Below are positions 51,120-60,838 of a stretch of 64,000 nt of DNA, piece by piece (position 1 is the stretch's first letter; each line of letters opens with the position of its first letter). Both the position numbers and the translations under genes were made by a program. The stretch lies in NCBI GenBank assembly GCA_949841465.1, contig CATKZW010000007.1, forward strand, positions 21,991 through 85,990. Reading direction: 5' to 3'. This DNA is from an uncultured Oscillospiraceae bacterium (GTDB lineage: Bacteria > Bacillota > Clostridia > Oscillospirales > Oscillospiraceae). A model generated the notes under the pieces. It made no database searches. It had not been told where the DNA came from and saw only the letters and a list, made by a program, of their open reading frames with translations.

Positions 51120-51326
51120 TCACATGATGTCGTCGTCGTAATCGGCGAAGTCATCGGGCTCGGCGGGCTCAAAGCAGCGGTTGGCCCGCTTTTCCTCCAC
51201 CTTGTCGGCGATGGTGTCGAACAGGTCCATGATCTGGTCCCAGAACGCCACGACGGCGCACGCCACGGCGGCGGCGGTCATGACCACGGCCACGATCTTC
51301 AGGATACAGCTGAGCGTCTTTTTCAT
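51120..51326 (-). CDS. small single-helix membrane protein, acidic tail
   Basis: A 68-residue protein: one membrane helix (about residues 5-28, CILKIVAVVMTAAAVACAVVAF), then a charged region ending in an Asp-rich tail (EPDDFADYDDDIM). AAGGAGG sits seven bases before ATG 51326; an ATG two codons upstream is too close. It resembles the next upstream small protein in the helix (ACAVVAF against ACMVVAH), so the two are paralogues in one transcript. Function unknown. Confidence 0.75.
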   Translation of the reverse strand: MKKTLSCILKIVAVVMTAAAVACAVVAFWDQIMDLFDTIADKVEEKRANRCFEPAEPDDFADYDDDIM

Positions 51327-51343
51327 TTCCATACCTCCTTGGG

Positions 51344-51457
51344 TCAGTCGTCCGCGTCCTGGAGGGACGCGCACAGGTGGGCCACCACCATGCAGGCCAC
51401 AGACGCCGCCGCCAGGGCGATCGCCGAAGTCCTCAGAATAAAGCTCGCAATTTTCAT
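51344..51457 (-). CDS. 37-residue membrane peptide, paralogue of the next gene
   Basis: A short peptide with one helix (MKIASFILRTSAIALAAASV, then ACMVVAHL) and a tail CASLQDADD. ATG 51457 has AAGGAGGG nine bases upstream; the longer in-frame reading crosses the promoter and is excluded. It lies 17 bases before the 68-residue gene and shares its helix pattern. Easily missed by gene callers. Function unknown. Confidence 0.68.
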   Translation of the reverse strand: MKIASFILRTSAIALAAASVACMVVAHLCASLQDADD

Positions 51458-51487
51458 AAGCGATCCCTCCTTTTCGTAGGTATGTCT

Positions 51488-51526
51488 AGTGTACACGATT
51501 TCATAGGAAAATACAACATGTATTTT
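51488..51526 (-). promoter_or_regulatory. promoter and inverted repeat of the small membrane-protein genes
   Basis: On the minus strand TTGTAT (51511-51516) and TACACT (51488-51493) are 17 bases apart. AAAATACA (51508-51515) and TGTATTTT (51519-51526) form a dyad with centre ACA over the -35, a likely repressor site. The TACA/TGTA halves recall BlaI-type boxes. Confidence 0.6.
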
Positions 51527-51551
51527 GGAAACCGCTGACAAAAAACTGACC

Positions 51552-51580
51552 TTGACAAACCGTTTCCTTTCCCCTATACT
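51552..51580 (+). promoter_or_regulatory. sigma-A promoter of the T-box/valS operon
   Basis: TTGACA (51552-51557) and TATACT (51575-51580) are 17 bases apart, directly before the T-box leader. Confidence 0.85.
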
Positions 51581-51586
51581 GTTTGT

Positions 51587-51820
51587 GGTAAAGGCAAGGA
51601 AGGGAAGCAGTACCCCTCCCCCTCCGTTTCAGAGAGCGGCCGATTTGGTGCGAGGCCGTAACGGAGGCAGGGCGAAGTCGTCCCGGAGCCGCGGAGCCGA
51701 AGCGCAGTAAGTTCCGCCGTCCCCCGCGTTAAGGGAGTCGAGCGCCCCGCAAAAGGGGAATTCGGGTGGTAACACGGACTGCATGTTCGCCCCGAGCCAA
51801 ACTGGCTCGGGGCGTTTTTT
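51587..51820 (+). promoter_or_regulatory. T-box leader, valine specific
   Basis: A tRNA-sensing leader. Stem I carries AGAGAG near 51632 and GGTGCGAG near 51646. The specifier GTC (51677-51679, in GGCGAAGTCGTCC) is a valine codon. The T-box sequence GGGTGGTAACACGG (51764-51777) matches the consensus at 12 of 14 positions, and its TGGT can pair with the ACCA end of tRNA-Val. The terminator is CGCCCCGAGCC (51788-51798) with GGCTCGGGGCG (51804-51814) and TTTTTT. Uncharged tRNA-Val would stabilise the antiterminator and switch on the YcxB-like gene and valS. Confidence 0.92.
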
Positions 51821-51833
51821 GTTGGAGGTGTCT

Positions 51834-52517
51834 ATGGAATTTATCTTTCACATCAGCGGCTACGACGACCCCGCCCTGGACGGAGAGACGGCCCAGGCCC
51901 TGGAACAGCGGCTGGCCGCGTACAGCCGCGAGGTGATGCCCCAGATGTGGGCCGTCACCGACAAGCTCAACGCCCGCGCCGCCAAGGGCCCCGGCCGGGA
52001 CGCCCGCCGGAAGAAAAACCGCGTTTACGGCGTTCTCCTGCTGGCTATGGCGGTGTTTGTGCTGGTCCCCGGCCTCATGGAGCCCCAAATCCCCGCCCTG
52101 ATCTGCGTGGGAGCGTTCGCGCTGGCCGCGGGTCTGTTCTGCCTCTGGCTATCCAGGGCGGAAAAGCCCGCCGGTCCCCCCGCCCCCTGCCGGGAGGAGG
52201 CCGCACAGCTTCTGGAGCGCCTGCGCGGCCTGGATTGGACGGCGGAGGAGAACCGGATGGAGGTCCGCTTTGACCCGGATGGAATGACCTTGTCCAAAGG
52301 GGACGCCGCCCAGAAGCGGCTGCACTGGAGCGGGCTGGCGGCGCTTTACGAAACGGATCACATCTGGATGCTGCTCTACGGGGAGGACCAGGCGCTGATC
52401 CTGCAAAAGAAGGACCTGACCGCCGGAGAGCCGGAGGAGTTCATGGCCTGCGTCCGGGAAAATATCGCCAAACACGCCGCCGCACAGGCGGAACAAGATA
52501 AGGAGAGCATAACATGA
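51834..52517 (+). CDS. membrane protein with YcxB-like C-terminal domain
   Basis: A 227-residue protein. Residues 1-65 are soluble ([20 protein letters not shown]), two helices lie at about 66-86 and 89-108, and the C-terminal half (about 130-215) has the YcxB-type pattern: [59 protein letters not shown] precedes ATG 51834. It is the first gene behind the valine T-box, and its TGA overlaps the valS ATG. It is thus co-induced with valS when valine is short; the function is unknown. Confidence 0.82.
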   Translation: MEFIFHISGYDDPALDGETAQALEQRLAAYSREVMPQMWAVTDKLNARAAKGPGRDARRKKNRVYGVLLLAMAVFVLVPGLMEPQIPALICVGAFALAAGLFCLWLSRAEKPAGPPAPCREEAAQLLERLRGLDWTAEENRMEVRFDPDGMTLSKGDAAQKRLHWSGLAALYETDHIWMLLYGEDQALILQKKDLTAGEPEEFMACVRENIAKHAAAQAEQDKESIT

Positions 52518-55153
52518 ATAAGGAATTACCCAAGATCTACGAGCCTCAGGAGGTGGAGGGCCGCGTCTACAGGGCCTGGGAGGACAACGGCTGCTTCCGG
52601 GGCGTCCGCGACCCCGAGAAGAAGCCCTTCACCATCGTCATGCCGCCCCCCAACGTCACCGGCCAGCTCCACATCGGCCACGCCATGGACGACGCCATGC
52701 AGGACATGCTCATCCGCTACAAGCGGATGCAGGGCTATGCCGCCCTGTACCTCCCCGGCACCGACCACGCGGGCATTGCCACCCAGGCCAAGGTGGAGGA
52801 GGAGCTGCGCAAGACCGAGGGCCTCAGCCGTCACGACCTGGGCCGGGAGAAATTCCTGGAGCGGGTGTGGGACTGGAAGCACAAATACGGCAGCCGCATT
52901 GTGGAGCAACAGAAGAAGCTGGGCGTGTCCTGCGACTGGGAGCGCTCCCGGTTCACCATGGACGAGGGGCTGTCCAAAGCGGTGCGGGAGGTGTTCGTCT
53001 CCCTGTATGAAAAGGGCCTGATCTACAAGGGCTCCCGCATCGTCAACTGGTGCCCCCACTGCGTCACCGCACTGTCCGACGTGGAGGTGGAGTACCAGGA
53101 CAAGCCCGGCCATCTGTGGCACATCAAGTACCCCATCGCGGGCGAGCCGGGGCGGTACGTCATCGTGGCCACCACCCGGCCGGAGACCATGCTGGGGGAC
53201 ACCGGCGTGGCCGTCAACCCCGCGGACGAGCGCTATCAGGACATCATCGGCAAGAAATGCCTGCTGCCCCTGATGGACCGGGAGATCCCCATTGTGGCCG
53301 ATGAGTACGTGGATCTGGAGTTCGGCACCGGCTGCGTGAAGATGACCCCCGCCCACGACCCCAACGACTTCCAGGTGGGCCTGCGCCACAATCTGGACAC
53401 CATCCGGGTGCTGGACGACCACGGCGTGGTCAACGAAAACGGCGGCAGATACCAGGGCATGGACCGCTATGAGGCCCGGAAGGCGGTCGTCGCCGACCTG
53501 GAGGCGCTGGGCCTGCTGGAGAAGGTGGAGGACCACCAGCACAACGTGGGCACCTGCTCCCGCTGCCACAACGACGTGGAGCCGCTGATCTCCGCCCAGT
53601 GGTTCGTGAAGATGGAGCCGCTGGCCAGGGAGGCCCTGCGGGTGGTGAACGACGGCGAAATCAAGTTCGTCCCCGACCGCTTCACCAAGACCTACACCAA
53701 TTGGATGGAAAACGTCCATGACTGGTGCATCTCCCGCCAGCTCTGGTGGGGCCACCAGATTCCCGTGTGGTACTGCGCGGACTGCGGCCACATGACCGTT
53801 GCCCGGGAGGACCCGTGCCAGTGTGAGAAATGCGGCTCCAAAAACATCCAGCGGGACCCGGACGTGCTGGACACCTGGTTCAGCTCCGCCCTGTGGCCCT
53901 TCTCCACCCTGGGCTGGCCGGAGGACACCGAGGATTTGAAGTTCTTCTACCCCACCGACGTGCTGGTCACCGGCTACGACATCATCTTCTTCTGGGTGGC
54001 CCGGATGATCTTCTCCGGCTGTGAGCACACCGGGAAGCCCCCCTTCCACACCGTGCTCATCCACGGCCTAGTGCGGGACGACAAGGGCCGCAAGATGTCC
54101 AAGTCCCTGGGCAACGGCATCGACCCGCTGGAGATGGCGGAGAAGTACGGCGCGGACGCCCTGCGCTTCAACCTCATCACCGGCAACGCCCCGGGCAACG
54201 ACACCCGCTTCTTTGTGGAGAAGTGCGAGGCCATGCGCAACTTCGCCAACAAGATCTGGAACGCCAGCCGGTTTGTCATGATGAACCTGACCATCGACCA
54301 ATGCGTCCTGCCCGGTAAGCTGGAGCAGGAGGACAAGTGGATCCTGTCCCGGCTGAACCGGGTGGTCAAAGAGGTCACCGAGAATATGGACGCCTACGAG
54401 CTGGGCGTGGCCTCCGCCAAGGTGTACGACTTCATCTGGAGCGACTACTGCGACTGGTATATTGAGCTGACCAAGGCCCGCCTCCAAGGGGACGACGAGG
54501 GGGCGAAAATCCAGGCCCAGCAGGTGCTGGTGTACGTCCTCACCGAGACCTTGAAGCTGCTCCACCCCTTCATGCCCTTCATCACCGAGGAGATCTGGCA
54601 GGCCCTGCCCCACGCCCCCGGCGTGGACGGCGGCTTCCTGATGCTCCAGAGCTGGCCTGAGTACAGCGGCGCACTGAACTTCCAGGAGGCGGAGAACGCC
54701 ATGGAGTCCGTCATGGACGTGATCCGCGCCATCCGCGCCCGCCGGGCCGAGATGAACGTGCCCCCTTCCAAGAAGGCGGCGCTGACCATCGTCACCCCCA
54801 AGGCGGAGGTGTTCACCGCGGGCAGAGGCTTCCTCACCCGGCTGGCCTGGGCCTCCTTCATTGAGGTGCGCCGGGACGAGCCCGCCGACCTCACCGGCCT
54901 GGTGGCCGACGTGACCCACGACGCCAAGGTGTATATGCCCCTGGCGGAGCTGGTGGACATTGAGAAGGAAAAGGCCCGGCTCACCAAGGATTTGGGCAAA
55001 AAGCAGGGTGAGCTGAAGGGCCTGGAGGGCAAGCTGTCCAACCCCGGCTTCCTGAATAAGGCCCCCGCCGAGGTGGTGGCCGCCGAGAAGGAGCGGGCGG
55101 AAAAGCTCAAGACCCTGATTGCCAAAATTGAGGAGCAGCTGAAAAATATGTAA
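52514..55153 (+). CDS. valS: valyl-tRNA synthetase
   Basis: An 879-residue class I synthetase charging tRNA-Val. The HIGH motif is in [20 protein letters not shown] (about residues 44-60) and the KMSKS loop in [14 protein letters not shown] (about 527-540). An editing domain with [17 protein letters not shown] lies between them. The C-terminal coiled coil ([20 protein letters not shown]) is complete. It is translationally coupled to the YcxB-like gene and controlled by the valine T-box. Confidence 0.99.
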   Translation: MNKELPKIYEPQEVEGRVYRAWEDNGCFRGVRDPEKKPFTIVMPPPNVTGQLHIGHAMDDAMQDMLIRYKRMQGYAALYLPGTDHAGIATQAKVEEELRKTEGLSRHDLGREKFLERVWDWKHKYGSRIVEQQKKLGVSCDWERSRFTMDEGLSKAVREVFVSLYEKGLIYKGSRIVNWCPHCVTALSDVEVEYQDKPGHLWHIKYPIAGEPGRYVIVATTRPETMLGDTGVAVNPADERYQDIIGKKCLLPLMDREIPIVADEYVDLEFGTGCVKMTPAHDPNDFQVGLRHNLDTIRVLDDHGVVNENGGRYQGMDRYEARKAVVADLEALGLLEKVEDHQHNVGTCSRCHNDVEPLISAQWFVKMEPLAREALRVVNDGEIKFVPDRFTKTYTNWMENVHDWCISRQLWWGHQIPVWYCADCGHMTVAREDPCQCEKCGSKNIQRDPDVLDTWFSSALWPFSTLGWPEDTEDLKFFYPTDVLVTGYDIIFFWVARMIFSGCEHTGKPPFHTVLIHGLVRDDKGRKMSKSLGNGIDPLEMAEKYGADALRFNLITGNAPGNDTRFFVEKCEAMRNFANKIWNASRFVMMNLTIDQCVLPGKLEQEDKWILSRLNRVVKEVTENMDAYELGVASAKVYDFIWSDYCDWYIELTKARLQGDDEGAKIQAQQVLVYVLTETLKLLHPFMPFITEEIWQALPHAPGVDGGFLMLQSWPEYSGALNFQEAENAMESVMDVIRAIRARRAEMNVPPSKKAALTIVTPKAEVFTAGRGFLTRLAWASFIEVRRDEPADLTGLVADVTHDAKVYMPLAELVDIEKEKARLTKDLGKKQGELKGLEGKLSNPGFLNKAPAEVVAAEKERAEKLKTLIAKIEEQLKNM

Positions 55154-55210
55154 ATTTTTCCAGCCGCAATTGTCTCTTCGCCAAATTGTGACCAGTCAAA
55201 TCCATTATAA

Positions 55211-55256
55211 TGAGCGCGATACGGGATATCCCCCGTACCGCGCTCATTTTTTACCC
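55211..55256 (+). terminator. intrinsic terminator after valS
   Basis: TGAGCGCG and TACGGG pair with CCCGTA and CGCGCTCA around GATATCC, followed by TTTTTT; 58 bases after the valS stop. Confidence 0.85.
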
Positions 55257-55279
55257 ACTACACACGAGGGGGACAAGCC

Positions 55280-55585
55280 ATGCCCATCACAGTGACCAGC
55301 CGGGACAGCGCGCTCACCATCGCTCTGTCCGGCGAAATCGACCACCAGGTTGCCCGGGATATGATGGACGCAATCACCAACGCCATTGCCGAGCGCCTGC
55401 CCGCCCGCCTGATTTTGGATTTGTCCGGCGTCAGCTTTATGGACAGCTCCGGCATCGCCGTGCTGCTGCGCGCCCTGAGGCAGGTGCAGCACATCGGCGG
55501 CACCCTGCGGGTGACCGCCATCCCCCCCCAGGCGCGGCGCGTGCTGGACGCCGCCGGGGTAGGCCGGCTCATTACCTTAGATTGA
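55280..55585 (+). CDS. spoIIAA: anti-anti-sigma factor SpoIIAA
   Basis: A 101-residue STAS-domain protein. The phosphorylation site is in LSGVSFMDSSGIAVLLRALR (Ser within DSSG, about residue 56). Unphosphorylated SpoIIAA binds SpoIIAB and releases sigma F in the forespore; SpoIIAB phosphorylates it in return. First gene of the spoIIA operon, 15 bases before spoIIAB. AGGGGG precedes ATG 55280. Confidence 0.95.
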   Translation: MPITVTSRDSALTIALSGEIDHQVARDMMDAITNAIAERLPARLILDLSGVSFMDSSGIAVLLRALRQVQHIGGTLRVTAIPPQARRVLDAAGVGRLITLD

Positions 55586-55600
55586 GGAGGGCTACATAAG

Positions 55601-56044
55601 ATGAAAGCCATTGACCAGGTGACCGTCACCTTCACCTCCCGCTCCGCCAACGAGGGCTTTGCCCGGGCGTGCGCGGCCTGCTTCGCCGCCCAGCTGGACC
55701 CCACCCTGGACGAGGTGGCGGACATCAAGACCGCCGTCAGCGAGGCGGTGACCAACGCCATCGTCCACGCCTACCCGGACCGCCTGGGGAAGATCACCAT
55801 GCGCCTGCGGCTGTTTGACGGCGGCGTGCTGGACATCCAGGTAAAGGACTCCGGCGTGGGCATCCCGGACGTGGACAAGGCCCGCACCCCCCTTTTCACC
55901 ACCGGCGGGGAGGAGCGCTCCGGCATGGGCTTCACCATTATGGAGAGCTTTATGGATGGATTAAAGGTGCGCTCCCAGCCGGGTAAGGGCACCACGGTGA
56001 CCATGCGCAAGCGGATCGCCCGCCGGGCGGGCGCCTCCCAGTGA
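55601..56044 (+). CDS. spoIIAB: anti-sigma F factor SpoIIAB
   Basis: A 147-residue GHKL kinase and anti-sigma factor. The N box is SEAVTNAIVHAYP, G1 is VKDSGVGIPD and G2 is ERSGMGFTIMESFMD. It holds sigma F inactive in the predivisional cell and phosphorylates SpoIIAA. GAGGAGG precedes the ATG. Its TGA overlaps the GTG start of sigF. Confidence 0.96.
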   Translation: MKAIDQVTVTFTSRSANEGFARACAACFAAQLDPTLDEVADIKTAVSEAVTNAIVHAYPDRLGKITMRLRLFDGGVLDIQVKDSGVGIPDVDKARTPLFTTGGEERSGMGFTIMESFMDGLKVRSQPGKGTTVTMRKRIARRAGASQ

Positions 56045-56754
56045 GGGGCCTGGACGCCCCCGCCCTGCTGGAGGCCGCCCAGGCCGGGGATAACGACGCC
56101 TGTGAACGCCTGCTCGTCGACAACAGCGGGCTGATCTGGTCGGTGGCCCGGCGGTACTACGGCCGGGGCGTGGACCCGGAGGACCTGTACCAGCTGGGCT
56201 GCCTGGGGTTTTTGAAGGCCATCCGGGGGTTTGACACCGAGTACGGCACCCAGTTCTCCACCTATGCCGTGCCCAAAATCGCGGGGGAGATCCGGCGGTT
56301 TTTGCGGGACGACGGGGCGGTGAAGGTCAGCCGGGGCACCAAGGAGCGGGCCATGGCGCTGCGCCAGAAGCGGCTGGAGCTGTCCCAGCGGCTGGGCCGG
56401 GAGCCCACGGTGGGGGAGCTGGCGGAGGCCACCGGCCTGGAGCCGGAGGACATCGCCGCCGCCGACACCGCCGTGCTGACGGTGGCCTCCCTGCAGGGGG
56501 AGAGCGGCGAGGACGGCTTCTCCCTGGAGGCGGTGCTGGGGGACGAGGGCATTGAGGACGCGCTGGTGGAAAAGCTCACCCTGCGCCAGGCCATCGACGC
56601 CCTGCCGGAGCGGGAGCGGATGGTGATTTTGCTGCGTTTCTTCAAAAACCTGACCCAGGACCGGGTGTCCAAGGTGCTGGGGGTGAGCCAGGTGCAGGTG
56701 TCCCGCATTGAGCGTCGGGCGGTGGCGCACTTACGGGAGGCGCTGACAGACTAG
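56041..56754 (+). CDS. sigF: sporulation sigma factor F (SpoIIAC)
   Basis: A 237-residue sigma-70 protein of the sporulation group. Region 2 has DLYQLGCLGFLKAIRGFD followed by FSTYAVPKIAGEIRRFLRDDG, region 3 EPTVGELAEATGLEPEDI and region 4 ALPERERMVILLRFFKNLTQDRVSKVLGVSQVQVSRIERRA. It starts at GTG 56041 in a GTGA overlap with spoIIAB. It directs early forespore gene expression. Its presence indicates a sporulation-capable lineage. Confidence 0.96.
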   Translation: MRGLDAPALLEAAQAGDNDACERLLVDNSGLIWSVARRYYGRGVDPEDLYQLGCLGFLKAIRGFDTEYGTQFSTYAVPKIAGEIRRFLRDDGAVKVSRGTKERAMALRQKRLELSQRLGREPTVGELAEATGLEPEDIAAADTAVLTVASLQGESGEDGFSLEAVLGDEGIEDALVEKLTLRQAIDALPERERMVILLRFFKNLTQDRVSKVLGVSQVQVSRIERRAVAHLREALTD

Positions 56755-56788
56755 CCCGGGCGGAGTTTTTCTACGCTCCGCCCGGGCT
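56753..56788. terminator. terminator at the end of spoIIA
   Basis: AGCCCGGGCGGAG (56753-56765) and CTCCGCCCGGGCT (56776-56788) form a 13-bp perfect stem that begins within the sigF stop codon; GCTTTGTG follows. It may also serve convergent fhs. Confidence 0.75.
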
Positions 56789-56832
56789 GCTTTGTGTCAA
56801 GCGGGAGCCGGCAGCCCGCCCTTTGCACATTC

Positions 56833-58497
56833 TCAGAACAGGCCGGAGATCACGCCGTTCTCGTCCACATCGATCTTCTCGGCGGCAGGGACCTTGGGCA
56901 GGCCGGGCATCGTCATGATGTCCCCGGTCTGCACCACCACAAAGCCCGCCCCGGCGGACACCTTCACCTTGGATACGGCGACGGTAAAGCCCTCCGGGCG
57001 GCCCAGCTTGGCCGGGTCGTCGGACAGGGAATACTGGGTCTTGGCCATGCACACGGGAAGGGAGCCGAAGCCCATGGCCTCCAGGCGGTCCAGCTCCTTG
57101 GACGCCCCGGCGGAATAGCTCACGCCCGCGCCGCCGTACACCCGCTTGACGATGGCCTCGATCTTCTCCCGCAGGGGGCGGTCCAGCTCATAGGCAAACC
57201 GGAACTGGTGGGGCTGCCCGCACAGCCGCAGCACCTCCCGGGCCAGCTCCACGCCGCCCGCGCCGCCCTTGCCCCACACCTCGGACAGGGCCACATTGAC
57301 ACCCAGCTCCCGGCACTTGTCCCGGATCAGGTTCAGCTCGGCGTCGGTGTCGTTGACAAAACGGTTGATGGCCACCACGCAGGGCAGGCCGTACACCTGG
57401 GTGATGTTCTCCACGTGCTTGAGCAGGTTGGGCAGGCCCTTTTCCAGGGCGGCCAGGTTCTCCACGCCCAGATCGGCCTTGGACACGCCGCCGTTGTATT
57501 TCAGCGCCTTGACGGTGGCTACGATGACCACCGCGCTGGGGTCCAGCCCCGCCGCCCGGCACTTGATATCCAGGAACTTCTCCGCACCCAGGTCCGCGCC
57601 GAAACCCGCCTCAGTGACCACGTAGTCCGCCAGCTTCAAAGCGGTGTCGGTGGCGGACACGGAGTTGCAGCCGTGGGCGATGTTGGCGAAGGGCCCGCCG
57701 TGGACCAGGGCCGGGGTGTTCTCCAGGGTCTGCACCAGGTTGGGCTTGATGGCGTCCTTCAGCAGGGCGGCCATGGCCCCCTGGGCCTTCAGGTCGGCGG
57801 CGGTGACGGGCTTGTCGTCATAGGTATAGCCCACGATGATGCGGGCCAGCCGTTCCTTCAAATCCTTCAACCCGGTGGCAAGGCACAGCACCGCCATGAT
57901 CTCGCTGGCTACGGTGATGTCAAAGCCGTCCTCCCGGGGCACGCCCTGCATCCGGCCGCCCAAGCCGTCCACAATCTCCCGGAGCTGCCGGTCGTTCATG
58001 TCCACGCACCGCCGCCAGGTGATCTTCTTCACGTCGATGCCCAGGGCGTTGCCCTGCTGGATGTGGTTGTCCAGCAGGGCCGCCAGCAGGTTGTTGGCCG
58101 CGCCGATGGCGTGGAAGTCGCCGGTGAAATGAAGGTTGATGTCCTCCATGGGCACCACCTGGGCATAGCCGCCTCCGGCGGCGCCTCCCTTCACCCCGAA
58201 CACCGGGCCCAGGGAGGGCTCCCTCAGGCAGAGCAGCACGTTTTTGTCCAGCTTTTTCAGCGCGTCCGCCAGCCCTACGCTGGTGGTGGTCTTACCCTCC
58301 CCGGCGGGGGTGGGGTTGATGGCGGTGACCAGGATCAGCTTGCCCTTCCGGGGACGCTCCCGCAGCGGGCCGATGTCGATTTTGGCCTTCACCCTGCCAT
58401 AGTGCTCCAGCAGGGCTTCGTCGATGCCGGCGTTGGCGGCCACCCGGTTGATGGGCAGCATCTGCGCGCCCTGGGCGATTTCAATGTCGGTTTTCAC
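56833..58497 (-). CDS. fhs: formate--tetrahydrofolate ligase
   Basis: A 554-residue enzyme making 10-formyltetrahydrofolate from formate, ATP and THF, used for purines and in the methyl branch of acetogenic C1 metabolism. The P-loop is [20 protein letters not shown] (about residues 58-77). [23 protein letters not shown] and [23 protein letters not shown] are hallmark segments. Full length. GGAGG precedes the ATG. It is a single gene; no other Wood-Ljungdahl gene is adjacent. Confidence 0.98.
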   Translation of the reverse strand: MKTDIEIAQGAQMLPINRVAANAGIDEALLEHYGRVKAKIDIGPLRERPRKGKLILVTAINPTPAGEGKTTTSVGLADALKKLDKNVLLCLREPSLGPVFGVKGGAAGGGYAQVVPMEDINLHFTGDFHAIGAANNLLAALLDNHIQQGNALGIDVKKITWRRCVDMNDRQLREIVDGLGGRMQGVPREDGFDITVASEIMAVLCLATGLKDLKERLARIIVGYTYDDKPVTAADLKAQGAMAALLKDAIKPNLVQTLENTPALVHGGPFANIAHGCNSVSATDTALKLADYVVTEAGFGADLGAEKFLDIKCRAAGLDPSAVVIVATVKALKYNGGVSKADLGVENLAALEKGLPNLLKHVENITQVYGLPCVVAINRFVNDTDAELNLIRDKCRELGVNVALSEVWGKGGAGGVELAREVLRLCGQPHQFRFAYELDRPLREKIEAIVKRVYGGAGVSYSAGASKELDRLEAMGFGSLPVCMAKTQYSLSDDPAKLGRPEGFTVAVSKVKVSAGAGFVVVQTGDIMTMPGLPKVPAAEKIDVDENGVISGLF

Positions 58498-58554
58498 GGC
58501 GATTCCTCCTTATTTGGTTTCCATAATGTCGATCATAACTCCTGATACGGAGAG

Positions 58555-58608
58555 TTATCCACAACTTCAACAGAGTTTTCAACAACCTCAACACAGCGGT
58601 TTTCAACA
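58555..58608 (+). promoter_or_regulatory. DnaA box and related 9-mers between fhs and tsaD
   Basis: A perfect DnaA box TTATCCACA lies at 58555-58563, and TTTTCAACA occurs twice (58576-58584 and 58600-58608), 24 bases apart, with CTTCAACAG between. No gene lies in this 200-base spacer. It may be a DnaA-binding cluster that affects fhs or titrates DnaA; dnaA and dnaN are not nearby, so it is not evidently the origin. Confidence 0.45.
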
Positions 58609-58699
58609 GGCTTACGAAAAATTACATATTTATACACAGCCGGAAACCCTACTTTTCTCACAAGCTAAAGCGCCAATTTGGTTGACATAACAAAAAATA

Positions 58700-59710
58700 T
58701 TACCCTCTGGATATATCCAGGCTTGCTTTCGCGTTCAGCTCCCACCCGGCGGTATGGCCCGCCAGATATTCGTAATAGCCCTGGCTGCCGATCATGGCGG
58801 CGTTGTCCCCGCACAGGGCCAGGGGGGGCAGCCACAGCTTTGCCCCCGCCTGGGCGCAGGCCCGTTCCAGGTCGGCCCGGATGCGGCTGTTGGCGGCCAC
58901 GCCGCCCGCCACGGCAATCTTGTGGTAGCCGGTCAGCCGGTCGGCCTCCATCACCCGGGGGACCAGGGAGTCGGACACGGCGGCGGCGAAGGAGGCGGCC
59001 AAGTCGTGGAGGTCCAGCTCCTCCCCCTTCTGCCGGGCGTTGTGGATGGTGTTGATCACCGCCGTTTTCAGCCCTGAGAAGGACATGTCCAGCGGGTGGT
59101 CGGCCACGTGGGCCCGGGGGAACACAAACGCCTTGTCGTCGCCCCCCTGGGCCATCCTGTCCATGGGCCCGCCGCCGGGATAGCCCAGCCCCAGTACCCG
59201 GGCGGTTTTGTCGAAGCACTCCCCCGCCGCGTCGTCCCGGGTGCCGCCCAGCACCTCAAAGTGGGTGTAATCCTTTACGTCCACCATGGCGGTGGTGCCG
59301 CCGGACACGCACAGACACAGGAAGGGGGGCTCCAGGTCCGGGTGGGCGATGTAGTTGGCGGCGATGTGGCCCCGGACGTGGTGGACGGGGATCAGCGGCA
59401 CCCCCAGCCCAAAGGCGGCGGACTTGGCGAAGGACACCCCCACCAGCAGCGCCCCGATAAGGCCGGGGGCATAGGTCACCGCCACGGCGTCGATGTCCTG
59501 TTTGGACAGCGCCGCCTGCCGCAGCGCCTCATCCGCCAGGCCGGAAATTGCTTCCACGTGCTTGCGGGAGGCGATTTCCGGCACCACGCCGCCATAGACG
59601 GCGTGCATGTCCGCCGAGGAGGCAATGACAGAGGACAGCACCCTGCGGCCGTCCTGGACCACGGCGGCGGCGGTCTCGTCGCAGGAGGATTCAAAAGCAA
59701 GAATATTCAT
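58700..59710 (-). CDS. tsaD: tRNA N6-adenosine threonylcarbamoyltransferase TsaD
   Basis: A 336-residue enzyme of the Kae1/Gcp family that installs t6A at position 37 of ANN-decoding tRNAs, with TsaB and TsaE. The start is NILAFESSCDETAAAVVQDG; the metal motif HVRGH lies in PLIPVHHVRGHIAANYI; SGGTTAMVDV and VAGGVAANSRIRADLE bind ATP. ATG 59710, four bases after the GNAT gene, gives the canonical N terminus. tsaB and tsaE, often neighbours, are not in this cluster, but rimI is. Confidence 0.97.
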   Translation of the reverse strand: MNILAFESSCDETAAAVVQDGRRVLSSVIASSADMHAVYGGVVPEIASRKHVEAISGLADEALRQAALSKQDIDAVAVTYAPGLIGALLVGVSFAKSAAFGLGVPLIPVHHVRGHIAANYIAHPDLEPPFLCLCVSGGTTAMVDVKDYTHFEVLGGTRDDAAGECFDKTARVLGLGYPGGGPMDRMAQGGDDKAFVFPRAHVADHPLDMSFSGLKTAVINTIHNARQKGEELDLHDLAASFAAAVSDSLVPRVMEADRLTGYHKIAVAGGVAANSRIRADLERACAQAGAKLWLPPLALCGDNAAMIGSQGYYEYLAGHTAGWELNAKASLDISRG

Positions 59711-59714
59711 ACAA

Positions 59715-60803
59715 TCACGCTTTCTCTCGGCGAAGGTCGAGTTGATAATACCGAGAGGCCGTGCCATCTTCGGTGAACTCCTCCGCAAGCTGGAAGCCGG
59801 TTTTTTCCAGCACCCGGATGGAAGGAAGGTTGTCCGCAAAGGTGAAAGCGCCTACGGTGCGCAGGGCAAAACGCCGCGTAATCTCCGGGAGGAATGCCGC
59901 CAGGGCTTTGGAGGCGATGCCCTGGTTCTGAAACGCGGGGTCGAACACACAGTAGCTCACCATGGCGCCGGGCGTGTCGAAGGGGTCGATGTGGTAGCAC
60001 CAGATGTCGCCCACATACTTGCCGCTGGCCAGGATGATCCGCCCAAAGCTGGACGCGCCGGGGCGCTGAGAGGCGTGAAAGTCCGCCACCGCTTCCTCCA
60101 CGGTTTTGGCTTTCTGGGGCAGGACCTTCCGAATGGCCTCGTGATTGGTCTTCTCAAAGTAGATGGCGGCGGTCTCAGCGGTGCGGCTGCCCAGGGTGAC
60201 GTCAAACACCTCCTCCACCCACTCCGGGGCGGGGTGCACCTTCTCGCCGGGGGCCAGGGGCAGCTGGATGTACCGCTCCATATGGGCGGGGGAGAAATAC
60301 CCGGCGTATACCCCCCGGTGCATGGCCTCCACCCTCCGGTCGTCGGCCTCCGGCCCCCGGTAGAGGCACTGAAAGCGCACCCCAAACAGGGCGCACTGGT
60401 AGTCCAGCACACGAAAGCCGTTGCGCTCATAGAAGGCGATACGGCGGCGGCGCAGGGCGTTTGCGTCCTCGTCGTGAGAGCAGGGAGCCTCCGCCTCACC
60501 GAAGAGCTGGCCGCAGCGCTCCGCCAGCAGGGACAGGATTTTTGAGCCCAGCCCGCCGTTGCGCAGTCCCCGGAATACGCCGAAGTATTCCAGCAAAGCG
60601 CCTTCCCGGCTTTCGGGCAGCCATGCCAGGGCGTAGCCCACCGGCTGGTCGCCTTCCACCGCCAGCAGGGGTTCGTAGCGGCCCATGTCCATCAGCCGGA
60701 GCATGGCGGACAGGGGCTTCAGCTCCGAGTGGGGAAAGACCTCAATCAGCTCCTTTTGGTAGAGGGCGGTGAGCTCCTCTTTGTTCAGCAGTTTCAGTTC
60801 CAT
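59715..60803 (-). CDS. double GNAT acetyltransferase (two tandem domains)
   Basis: A 362-residue protein made of two GNAT-like halves. The N-terminal half (1-155) has GYALAWLPESREGALLEYFGVFRGLRNGGLGSKILSL, with the acetyl-CoA loop RNGGLGS. The C-terminal half (about 185-355) has YCVFDPAFQNQGIASKALAAFLPEI, with QNQGIAS, and NLPSIRVLEKTGFQL. AAGGAG precedes the ATG. It lies between rimI and tsaD in one transcript, but the substrates are unknown. The N-terminal domain may be a general metabolite acetylase and the other RimJ/RimL-like. Confidence 0.85.
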   Translation of the reverse strand: MELKLLNKEELTALYQKELIEVFPHSELKPLSAMLRLMDMGRYEPLLAVEGDQPVGYALAWLPESREGALLEYFGVFRGLRNGGLGSKILSLLAERCGQLFGEAEAPCSHDEDANALRRRRIAFYERNGFRVLDYQCALFGVRFQCLYRGPEADDRRVEAMHRGVYAGYFSPAHMERYIQLPLAPGEKVHPAPEWVEEVFDVTLGSRTAETAAIYFEKTNHEAIRKVLPQKAKTVEEAVADFHASQRPGASSFGRIILASGKYVGDIWCYHIDPFDTPGAMVSYCVFDPAFQNQGIASKALAAFLPEITRRFALRTVGAFTFADNLPSIRVLEKTGFQLAEEFTEDGTASRYYQLDLRREKA

Positions 60804-60838
60804 AGCGATCTCCTTGCCGCTCCGGGGTTGGAGCGTGT

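Noticed and set aside
58498..58699. Chromosomal replication origin
   Set aside because: A DnaA box cluster is present, but dnaA, dnaN, rpmH and an AT-rich unwinding region are not.
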